DNA from: Hypericum androsaemum
Lineage: Eukaryota; Streptophyta; Magnoliopsida; Malpighiales; Hypericaceae
Reading direction: 5' to 3'
NCBI GenBank assembly: GCA_963995505.1
Contig: OZ023194.1
Location: forward strand, 11,218,428 to 11,282,427
Length of the DNA: 64,000 nucleotides
In this document: positions 33,834 through 44,165 of the stretch, piece by piece
How the letters are laid out: the number at the start of each line of letters is the position of its first letter
How positions within the stretch are numbered: the stretch's first letter is position 1
Notes under the pieces: generated by a model
Told to the model about the DNA's origin: nothing
Database searches by the model: none
The model's input: the letters and a program-made list of their open reading frames with translations, nothing else
Made by a program: the position numbers and the translations under genes

Positions 33834-35110
33834 CCAAGTCATCAAGTGATTTAATATGTACCGGCCAATCCATAAGTGGATTGGAGGGATTACCAATTTC
33901 CTTGTAATATATAACTTGGAAATTTAATTATTATGGAAATAAAATCAACTCAATATTGAGTCATAGTTTAAAAAAATATTAACTAAACAATAAATGCTAT
34001 TTCAAGGAAATAGAATTAACTTATTAATGAATAGAATAAATTCAATTCTTGTTACATTTTTAATTTTCTAAAATACTAAAGCAACTTCATCAAAAAAAAT
34101 AGAAATCGGTTTTAGTCTCGGCCTTGTTTTAGTCTCGCCTTGTTTTAGTCTTGAAAGACAAACTTGTTACTTTTATTTTAAAACACAAAAGTAACGTTCA
34201 TATTTTTCTTTTAAAATACAAAAGTAACTAGGAAACTTCGGAAACAAGTAAGTAAAATTATAGTTATCAATGAAGACGATGATATTTTTTTATCCATAAA
34301 AAAAATGAAGACGATGATATTTTTTTCGGAAAAAACAAATTGGAGACTAAAACCAATTTTGTCCATTTTATAATTTTATGTACTTTGATGTTTTACGCAG
34401 AAAAAGTAAGGCATAAACTTCTCGTTGCTTTTATGTTTTAAATGAAAACAACAATTTTGTATTTTAGAAAAATTAAAATATAACTAAAATATATTCTTTT
34501 ATGAGTTAATTCTATTTCATCGAAATAACATATATTGTTATTTTAAGGAAATTGTTATCTCCATGATGCTTATCGTTTCTATTTAGTCCATTTTCCTTCT
34601 CTTGAAGTAATTGCTTAAGTTTTAGTTTCTGTTAATTATTAATTGTTTACTTTTGTGCTTTGGAGATGCTCGTTGACTATAGTTTAACATGCTAGCTGAT
34701 GCGGCTTTGATCCTTTGAACTGATCCGGTGTCGTCGCGTTAGAGTGATTTTTTTGTGAATGAAAGTTTTGTAGGAGATGGTGAAATGAGCGTTAGGTTTT
34801 AGATGTTGGGATTGAGACGGGTTTCTATGACCATGGGAGCGGTAATTTAAATGAAAAATAACAATTTTATATTTTAGAAAAATTAAAATATAACAAAAAT
34901 ATATTATTTTATGAGTTAATTTTATTTTCTTGAAATAACATATACTGTTTAGGTAATGATTTTTTTTAAACCATGACTTAATTTTCAGTTGATTTTATTT
35001 CCATAATTAAAATTTTTAGTCATATATTACTAGGAAATTGGTAATTCCTCCACCAATCCACTTGTCACTTGTGGATTGGCCGGTACATACCAACTCACTT
35101 GATGAGTTGG
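33834..35110. mobile_element. Non-autonomous element with long inverted repeats and subterminal palindromes
   Basis: The left end (about 33834-34060) and the right end (about 34890-35110, reverse complement) align over some 220 bp, sharing ATGTACCGGCCAATCCA and ATGGAAATAAAATCAACT. Each end has hairpins: CCAATCCA-N4-TGGATTGG at 33865-33884, CCAATCCAC-N9-GTGGATTGG at 35053-35079 and CCAACTCA-N5-TGAGTTGG at 35090-35110. The interior is AT-rich and non-coding. I could not fix the target duplication, so the superfamily is open. Confidence 0.65.
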
Positions 35111-35209
35111 CCTTTTACGTTTCTTAGTACACAATATCAAAGAATAATTGAAGATCCGAGAATTTCCATAAAAAGGGAAAAAATTCAAATGTTCCATTTT
35201 CTATAAAAT

Positions 35210-36815
35210 TGTAGAAAAATGATTACCCGTGATTTTAGCGTGCTGGTCCATGGCTAATGACTGGTTATGTGTTTAGTTTTTGAGCGTCTGTGTTTAGTTT
35301 TTGAAGAGCTTCCACTAACAACTGGTTATGTATGTATCTGGACATTGATAAATTTTTATACCATGACATTATCAAGGTTTAAATTTTAGACCTCCTAATT
35401 ATTTAGGACGGCTTGTAGGGATGTTAAAGTTGTCAACTTGGTTGCAACTTTCTGGGTAATTAAACAATTATTAGCCTTTATAGGGACGCATCCCGCTGGG
35501 GGCATCATGGTCACCACCACTTTCGGAACTCCCAAATCTCGCAATTTTTGTAGGTTGGCATCCAGCTGATTAACGACGGTTGGCATCTAGCTCACAATTT
35601 CCTGTTATTTTATTTTTAGAAAAAAATAAAGTTAAGCATGGTGCAAATTATTTGCATGATATAAATATAAAGTACTAACCTCCTTAGTGTGTTTATTAAA
35701 CAAATAATTTGAGTAATCATTGCCCGAACAATGTACGAAGGCAACAGAGGACTCAAGGTCGGTTGTGGTGTAAATATTTTGGTCGGTAAGATTTTTAAGA
35801 TAGCTCACTTGTACCGACAAAGTAACGTTCATCCAATTTGTTTCAAATACACCGGCACCTCCGAAAGCAAAGTTCATGCCACTCTGCCATTGTGTTTTAT
35901 CCACATTGTCTTTTTGCATATATGGTACTGGAGAATCTATACCCAGAAATGATGCTGCATTGAGAAGAGATTAAAAAAAGTTATCCATTACCAGATTAAA
36001 GAATCACGTGTAATATAATAAGTCAATATGTGATGTCCAGAGACTACATACCTCATGTAACCCATGTACTTAATTCTGCTCTTCTATTAGCATTTCTTTA
36101 TGCAAGTTAATTATTGATTTAATAAAGCATTCAATTATCAAAGAAAAATAGTCAGTATGTATAATAAAGTACTCCTACAATGTATAACCACAATACTTTC
36201 GGTATGCTTAATTTAGCAAAGTATTTAAATGCTTAAAAAAATAGTTGAAAGGAACTCTAACGTAATTTTTTTGAGGGGTTCTCTCTCTCTCTACTCTAAC
36301 GTATTTTGGGTAAAAGAAAAAAAAATAGAGTTAATACATTGAATTTTCTTTTTTGATACGAAAAATTGAAAATACATTGGTACTGTTTACCAAATTTAAT
36401 GTTTCGGGTCCCCCATAAGAACACTAAATTCACCCTATCTCATATTCGTGTTAATTACAATGTTATTCAATTGCTACCCTTGAAAGAGTTGGATGACTCC
36501 ATGAATGTGGTCTTAGTGTCTACTTAAGATAGAAAAATAAACATATCACGAAAAGACCACAAAATACGTATTAGTATGGTTAGAAAGAGGAAGTGGTAAA
36601 GTCTGTACCTAAATAATCTTTTAAACAACATCCATAAGAGAATCGGTCTCTAGGTTGACCCGAAAAAGTTGTACCATAAGGTTTATTCCATCCTTGTCCA
36701 TATTACCCATTTCCGGTGTCAAGATACGAGTCTCCAAATAGAAATAATTTCTTTTTACCACCACCTTGTTCCCCACTTGGGCTAATTGGTTCTGATTCTA
36801 AAATGTAACGAGCTC
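35210..36815 (-). pseudogene. Second GDSL esterase/lipase copy, decayed
   Basis: Minus-strand parts align with the intact gene. Exon 2 is 36815-36609 (FGDSYLDTGN kept, followed at once by a TAA stop). Exon 3 is 35954-35680 (275 bp, same length as the parent, open). Exon 4 runs from 35601 and has a TAC-to-TAG stop in its fifth codon, a one-base frameshift after MMPPAGCVPI, and an insertion of about 85 bp near 35345-35430. Exon 1 has been replaced by a LINE insertion. Exon 5 survives only as a stump at 33756-33790. It cannot encode an enzyme. It arose with flanking DNA, introns included, so by segmental duplication rather than retroposition. Confidence 0.9.
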
Positions 36816-36850
36816 CTACTCATATTAACAGTCATAAAATAAGAAAATTA

Positions 36851-39322
36851 TTTTTTTAAAATTACAAACTTTTATTAATGAGAAAAGAAAAATTACAGAA
36901 TAAGGGTGAGAAATGGGAGAAAAAGGAGTAAAAAAAAGAGACTAAAATAAAGCCAAGGTCTAAACAGGTAACTATATTGGCAAACCCGCTGCCATATCTA
37001 GTGGCTCACCCAAGCAAACCCACAAGTCGGGTAGTCAAGGGTGATACAAATAAGCCGGGGTGCATCAAAAGTCTACATCATACTCCGACCAACGTAGATC
37101 CTCACCGGTGTAGGTAATTCCATCCCTCTTCCTCATTTGAAAGCGAATATTCTTGGTAGGCGGTAGGTCAAAATCCTCCAAATCTGACCGCGAATCGACC
37201 TCGTTCGCCCAATTGTTCTTCATCTTCTTTGCCATCGAACCCATGAACTTCAACGAATCCGGAAGATTATTGTTGTCAGAAAAAATAACGACCTTATTGC
37301 CCTCTTAACCCGGGATAGGCATGGGATCCGTAGTAGATAAAGCAGAGGCGCGGCCCAAAATAGACGGGGATGGGCCCTGTAGAATCGGAGTTCCCTTGCC
37401 AAGGAAACTGGGCTTGAGACCCTTATGCTTAGAGCCCTTAGAACTCGAAGATCGGCTAGGCAAAACTCCTCCCGCAGCGACATAGACGGTCTTCCTAGCT
37501 TCAATTTTTGTCAAAACCAAATCCGACAAATGCAATGACAAACTCGAACCCAATTTAGAATTCTTCTTGTGCACACTTTTCTTGCTCGAGATCGAACTAG
37601 CACCCTGCGAATTCGGAGTGTCTGAAAGAAGCGAAGTAGCACTCCAAACCAGAGACAAAGGCTCTGTAACAATTGGCAGAGTAGTTTGCTGGCCCGTATT
37701 AAAAAAGTGCAATGAAACATCCTCAATCCGTACTCCACTAGGTGTTTGTCCGCCCACTCACTCCGATAGATCAGTTTCGTTGCTCAAAGAATTCTCCCTC
37801 CCCGGAACCACCATTGCGAGGGACCCCGCATCATGCCTGTCGCAACAAGGCGCGAATTCACCCGTATATGTCAAGGCCGGGATTTCCGCCGTTGGAGCTA
37901 TAATTTCCACCTGATTGCTTCCAACCTCAGTAGTATTGGAAGCAGTGGAAACACTAATCTGAGCAACTCCACCCTCTATAGAAGCCGAACCTAAAACAGA
38001 AGCCAAGCAAGTACAGATTGCTGAATTATGTAGCAATTTCTGCCCAAAATCAGTGACTATAAGATCCTGTTTCCCATTCAAAACACTAGCATTAGAGCCA
38101 TCAACCTCATGCACCTCTTCAGGGACTAAAGTCAAACCAAGAGAATCATCATTAAAGCCCAAAACTTCGACATCCCTGACTTGTGAGTCAACAACCAATT
38201 TCTTACCATGCACGAGGTGCACTAAATCACGTGAATTTTCCAAGCTCCTCCCCACAGCCGCACTTGTCAAAATCGAGTCCTCAAGAAAAGACTCCACCAC
38301 AGGTGGTTCCAAGCGGATATTCGAAGTATCAACCTCGCCTTCCTCCATTGCTAAATCATCACATAAAGAGTCAAAAGCATTAGAGAGTTGCAAACTAACC
38401 GTCTCAGCGGTATTTGTTACTTGATGCGACGATGAACATGAGGCAGTAGTAGCAACTTGGAACATCCGCGGGATGCTCAACTGAAACACTAGAGCCCTTT
38501 TGGACCCATATTAGCATGCTTCGCCCCTGATTAGTTTCTGTAGCATTGGGACCCAAATCTTGCACCACCCTTTTGCCTAGAGCCATCCCTTTCTTTCGCA
38601 TTTCAGTAGCATACGGGTGCAGCTTCCGACATTTATCCACATGGTGACCGATTACCTGACAATGGTCACAAAAAAGGTGGCAGCTCCTCATATGCTAAGT
38701 CTACCAAAACACTACCACCGTTTGCAAACCTCAACAAAGCTTTCTCACGTCGACAGATCCACCCCAATAAGAACACGAATATTTGCCCCGTTAAAGCGGC
38801 TCAATGCTTCTGAATCCAATCTGATCGGAATTCCCGCTGTAGCAGCCAACCCGAAAACAATATCACGAGAAACATGCTCCATGCCAAGTCCTACCAGCTT
38901 AACCCATACCTTCGCCGTGGTCGTTAGAACCTTGGAGGGCTTGAGGCATGGCACCCAAGGTTGCAAATGCAACGGCCCCTGAGGCAGCTTCCAAACAGGC
39001 ATATTCCAAACCGCTTCGGACACAAACTGAAATCCGAAGTAGCCCCGTCCTAACGGAAGCATCTTCCAGCCTTGAACAGGCCACACTTTAGCTATGGCAC
39101 CACGAAACTCGAACGAAGAACACGGCTTCGGGCATAACAAGACGACCAATCAAAGCTTTATTTCCGAAAGATTCACAAATAGCACAAGGTTCCTCGTCCA
39201 ATATCACTACAGCCTGATCGCCCTCAATCACCGGTTTGATGTATTCGACCAGTCTACGGGTTTTGCGCGGAAGAGGGACGCAAATGAGTGAGAAGGCACA
39301 ACCGCCTTTTCCGGTACAAACG
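36851..39322 (-). pseudogene. LINE ORF1 (DUF4283/zinc-knuckle) relic, 5'-truncated
   Basis: Minus-strand broken frames keep SFASLFRAKPV (39280), a DUF4283-type core (ALIGRLV, WKMLPLGRGYFGFQF near 39050, GIPIRLD) and a CCHC knuckle (CDHCQVIGHHVDKC, about 38670-38630). A long Ser/Glu-rich low-complexity tail runs to about 37300. Frames shift at least three times. A T-run at 36851 is the poly(A) end. No reverse transcriptase is present. The insertion lies in the decayed GDSL copy and takes the place of intron 1, exon 1 and the proximal promoter. Confidence 0.8.
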
Positions 39323-39637
39323 AGGATGTCTAGTCGACATCTTTCATGAAGAAATAACTTTTCTAGTTGTTAATATCTTTCAAAATCACGAAATTGTTCC
39401 AATAAATTATAGGAATAACTTGAAGAAAACAAGCATATCTTCCTAATATAGTTTTACGCCCGTTATAACAAAATAAGACTATCTCATCATTTGACAACTT
39501 TTTCAACGAAGAACAATGAAAAAAATATAATTTGGGAACACAAGCCCATTGAGAGAAGAGACTGAAAGCAACTTGGTTGACTATTGGAGGATAGCCCAGA
39601 CGAGAATGACCACTCATTAAAAGCACTTACTTATAAC
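39323..39637. repeat. Duplicated upstream flank of the second GDSL copy
   Basis: Matches the flank of the intact GDSL gene: AGGATGTCTAGTCGACATCTTTCATGA resembles 25887-25925 (quoted in parts, with gaps in similarity) and CTTCCTAATATAGTTTT matches 26670-26686. Non-coding. Confidence 0.6.
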
Positions 39638-40096
39638 CAAGGTTTTCAAATACGATCCGGAGAGCGATCCGTTCTTGTCTCCGGGTCGCATTTGGATCGA
39701 TACTTTTTATATATATTTATTAATATTTTAATTACTCATATCCCACAACTCCAATTTTTTCTTTCTTTTTTACCCACCATAATTTTGAAATCCTATAAAA
39801 AAAATATCCAACCAAACATGATTTTTCTCTTTTTATTAGGGTTTGGTCGATTTTTTTGGGTCAAAATATCTGACTAACCCTGATTTTTTGGTCAAAATAT
39901 CTTACCAACCCTAATTTTTTGGTTTAACCTTACGAACCGAAAAAGACGGAGTCAAAAATTTGGTCAAACTGTCCGGTCCGACCATTTTTTGGGCGGTACG
40001 TAAGGTTGGCAATTTTTTGAACCCGGTACGCTCTTCAGACCGAACCGCAGTCTGACCGGTTGAACTACCAATCGGACTACATATTTAAAAATCATG
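39638..40096. mobile_element. hAT-type MITE, copy 2, perfect 8-bp TSD
   Basis: The ends are CAAGGTTTTCAAATA and, inverted, CATGATTTTTAAATA. The flanking 8-mers CTTATAAC (39630-39637 and 40097-40104) are identical. Subterminal GGTCCGACC-type motifs are as in the copies at 26067 and 51900. It is non-coding and more diverged than the other two. Confidence 0.8.
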
Positions 40097-40646
40097 CTTA
40101 TAACCTCATTAAAAGCCTTTAATAACTGAAAGAAAAAGGCTAGTTGAAGAAATAATAGATGCAAAAACAATTGCGAGTGAACTATCTAATTTAATCAAGT
40201 CTCGAGTTCGAGTCCTTGAAAACACAGTAACAATATTTAATATTTGTTGAGAAAATTCTACAAACTTTCAAAAATCTTAGCCAGCTTAAATCTCGCCCAA
40301 ATATAAACGCAAAGTTTTGGCTTAGGCCATGATTGGAACTGTGTTGTCCTTGCATAACACATCATCAATCAATTTCATTATTTGTAAAGATTAGTGTTCC
40401 ACTAGGAAACTAAGATCAAGTTCGTTGTGAAAAGCTTTATTGGCAATTCGCATACTTCAAAGTACCACATTTGCTAATCCAATATTCTAAATGGCTATAC
40501 ATAAAATGCATTTTCGAATTGGAAAAATTTGCTCCACCAAATCAGAAGAAAATTAATGTGCAGCTCTTACTTCTTAGCTCATTTCAGCGCCTTGCAAGTA
40601 TATCATGGAAATAGAATCTCATAAAACTGACCCTGCCATCTAGGAA
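40097..40646. other. Intergenic; end of the duplicated block, then RLK 3' UTR
   Basis: 40329-40430 repeats the motif order seen at 27151-27240. From about 40500 the sequence is probably the 3' UTR of the receptor gene. Confidence 0.5.
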
Positions 40647-43467
40647 TTAACTGATGGAGAGGTTTACACCGCGAGGTAGCGACGAAGAACTCGGAGACCC
40701 TTCGTCGCTACGCGAGTCGCCTCGCCATGCGTCTTGAACTTGAGCAGCAAACTGCAAGTTCCATAGTACATCTTCAACTGAAGGTCTATCTGTTGCATCT
40801 TTCTGCAGACATCGTAGGCAGATCTCCGTAACTGTCTTCAACGCCTCATCGGAACATCCCTTCATAATGACCGGATGACCGAGGCTTCTTCGAGCGTTCT
40901 CGTCACCTGCAACGCTTGCCTGCAGCTGAAGAAGCTTAAGAGTTACAACAAGCACTCGAAGTCGTTCGGGAAGCCTTCTCCTATTGACTTAATTTCCGTT
41001 ACCTGATCTCTTAGAAGATCAACGTCATTCTCTGAAGTCAATGGTCTGCCAACAATAAGTTCAAGCAGTATCACACCGAAGTGGTAAACATCGGACTTCT
41101 CTTCTTCGCAAAACCTGGAGATCGATTCGATCGATCAAAGCTATACATTCTCACAATTAACATGTTTCAGAGATGTTCAAGTACTGACCTTGCACTGGTG
41201 CTGTGACCTTTGGAAACGCCGGATATACCTCCACGACCAATCTGCAAATTAGTTCTATTGATGTCAACTCAAAGCCTTGTTATGGAAAAGGATTAAAAGG
41301 TTGTTAATCCGCTGCAGCGAGCGAGTACCTTGCGAGTGCTTTCTACTAGCAAGGGCAGGTTAAAGCTGTTAATCTTAGCAGTGAAATTCTGATCCAGGAG
41401 AACATCGGTTATCTTCAGATTATTTGAATATATACCAGGCACGATCCCGGTATGCAGAAACTGGATACCCCTTACAATCCCTATAGCTGCTGCTATTCGT
41501 TGTGTCCAATCGAGTTTCTTCGTGCTACGACCCTCTGCAAGCAACAAGCATATAGTCGAACATGAAACTAGCATTCGAAGCGGAGAGCATATGGAACTTT
41601 TGCTTACCAGAGACCCAACTTCTGAGTTTCCCATTCGGTACATACTCGAACACGAAGAATATTCTGCTGACACTCGAATCATCGAAGTAGCATTCGAAGC
41701 AATGTCCGAGAGCACTGACTAAATGGCGGTGCCTGAGTTTCGAGATCAGCTCTATCTGGTGCATAAACTTTTGTGTGCTTTGGCGGCTTTTCATTTTCAA
41801 GCATCTGACTGCAACGAGTGAACCATCCTTGAGTCGGCCTTTGTACATCTGTAAAGGACACAGAATTCATAGATAGGCCTACGGATTCGAGAAGCGCATA
41901 ATTCACCAGATAGGCATCATACCTGCCCCTGAGAACCTTCCCCGATAAAAGCAGAGGTGTCGAAGTAATTCGTAGCCTCCTCAAGCTCTTCCAAACAAAA
42001 TGTACGGTAAGCTGGCAGGCCAAGTGCTCCCAGCTTCATCGTCTGAGATATATATCCTACAAGGAGAAAGACTACTGAAGCAAAAATGTGTAACTACTTG
42101 AAGCACACATTATGAAGAGATGAAATCTTACTTGCATCTGAGAGCAACTTGGAGGGATATCCTGTGGATGCATTCTCCAAAATTAGCCTTGTCGGGATTT
42201 TCTTGATTGTCTTCCTCGAATGCAGTCTTCTATGAATCAAGAACGTGAAAGCAGCAAGGGCAGTACCCCCTATTATTACACCTCCGGTTACGTACAATGC
42301 AAGTATCACGTTGGCGACTCGTTTCTTTTTCGGTTTCTGGGGCAAGACTCCGACAGCCAATGCTTGGTTATGACAAAAGGAGACCGGATTCTGATTTTGG
42401 TCTGCAGTTGCTAGACAGTTTCCTGCATAAAGGACCTTTTTCTCCGAATCCGGCTGGAGACATCTTGGCAAATGTCCAGTAATGAGATTTGAGGACAAAT
42501 CTACAGACTCAAGCTCAGGACCACAAGTTTGGTTCTCGAAAATCATTCCAGTGAACTTGTTGTTGGTGATGTTTATGTAAGTTAAAGCAGGCAATGAAAA
42601 CAATGTCATCGGTAGCGGCCCGACAAACTTATTGTTCGAGACATCTAGCCACTGCAGCTGATAAAAATTGCTCAAAGCTGCTGGAAGGGAATCCCTGAAC
42701 TTGTTGTTGGTCAATACAAGAGTAAGTAGCCTACTGCCGAGCTGTGGAAAATGCGGTCCGAAGCCATTATCTTCCAAATCTAGGACCTGAAGGTTACTCA
42801 AACTGCTGAGATTTGGCACTTCACCGAAGAAGTAGTTGCGAGAGAGCGCGAGGATTCGGAGGTTCTCCATATTACTGAATGAACTTGGGAATGATCCATT
42901 GAACATATTCTTCCTCAGAGTTAACACTGCCAAAGCTGTAAGCGAACCAATCCAGTCCGGTATCACGCCACTGAACATGTTGTCGTCGAGTATGAGTGTC
43001 TGAAGGTTGGTAAGGGAAGACAGCTCCCGAGGAATCGAGCCGTATAAGAAATTTGAACTCATGTTGAGAATCTCCAGTGACGACATTCGACCGATCTTTG
43101 CAGGCAATGGACCCCATAAACCAAGAGAAGACAATGTGAGGACCTTCAAGCCGGGAAGAGTACCTAATGTTGTCACCAATGAGTCCATGGAGAAGTTCCC
43201 CGGCAACAGAGGTGTACCATTGTTCCCAATTATCTGCAGCTGAGTGATGCTGTCCGAGTAACAGACGACAGTAACGGACGGATTCGGTTCGACATTGCAG
43301 AAATTGGTGGAGCTATTCCAGGTGCTAAGAACTGCAGGGTAGTTCAGAAGCCGCTGAATTCGTAACAGGGTCTCGCCCTGCGAGGTCTGCAATGGCTCTG
43401 AATAATTGATCAAAACCGAAACGAAGACGAAAACCATCACGAAATGTTGCTGGGATGCTCTTGCCAT
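40647..43467 (-). CDS. LRR receptor-like pseudokinase (At3g03770-like), 7 exons
   Basis: Minus-strand exons: 43467-42132, 42056-41923, 41848-41608, 41534-41329, 41241-41189, 41114-41003 and 40925-40647. All junctions are GT-AG and the total is 786 aa. I chose the ATG at 43467 because a hydrophobic signal (HFVMVFVFVSVLINY) follows it; in-frame ATGs exist up to 43593. About ten leucine-rich repeats run to about residue 360, and a transmembrane segment (VANVILALYVTGGVIIGG...) spans about 384-412. The kinase-like domain has IGEGSQGQ, but the beta-3 Lys is Arg (VAVRCLKMK), HRDLK is replaced (GIYSNNLK) and DFG is SFN. Known relatives are annotated as probable inactive LRR receptor kinases. It is most likely a plasma-membrane pseudokinase that signals by partner binding. 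Confidence 0.92.
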
Positions 43468-44165
43468 GGTTAGAAGCATGCACCAAGAAAGCATATATAG
43501 GAATGTCAAGTCCTCAAGATGGACTAAACCTACACAGAGAGAAACAAATACACAAAGTTCATCAATAAGATTACTTAAAAAGAAGCCTACCACACTCGTA
43601 ACTAGCGACGCGTAATCGAAAAACCCATTTCAGATTTTGAACTCAACAAGTAATCTTCCCTTGAGAATGAGCAAGATTTAGATCTCCTGAAACCAGAGTT
43701 GAATTAGAACCCAAAATTGAATATTACATTATTGTAACTTGCAAATGAAGATTATTATATTCACACCCACCTTCCAAAAGCACTCATACCCAGTTGAGAC
43801 CAAGCACCATAACTTCAAATTCCACCAAGATTCCAACCCTTCAAATGAAAAGAAATAAGTAACTTCAGGTGCTGTGACATCAGTCTCTTCAAGCACAAGG
43901 ACCACTCATCAACCACACCCCACTAAGGAAAGAAACACGTCAACTAGAATCCGACAGTGCTCGACTCTGAATAGGAGAGATAAATCGACAAAAAAAGAAA
44001 AAGAAGTGACACGGGTCCTAATAGAGGCAACCTGTGACAATAGCCAAAGTACCACCGCTATGATGAAGTGTAAAAGCAAGCTCTCTAGTTACTTGCCCTC
44101 TCAAGTGTGCCAATCTTTCAGGTCCAAAGAGAAGGCAATTCACAGAGGTAAAGCTAAATAAAGGA
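43468..44165 (-). promoter_or_regulatory. Probable 5' UTR/promoter region of the LRR receptor gene
   Basis: A more GC-balanced stretch upstream of the start, possibly with a leader intron. It contains the 19-bp string shared with the EGY2 3' region (43955-43973). No certain TATA box is seen. Confidence 0.4.
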
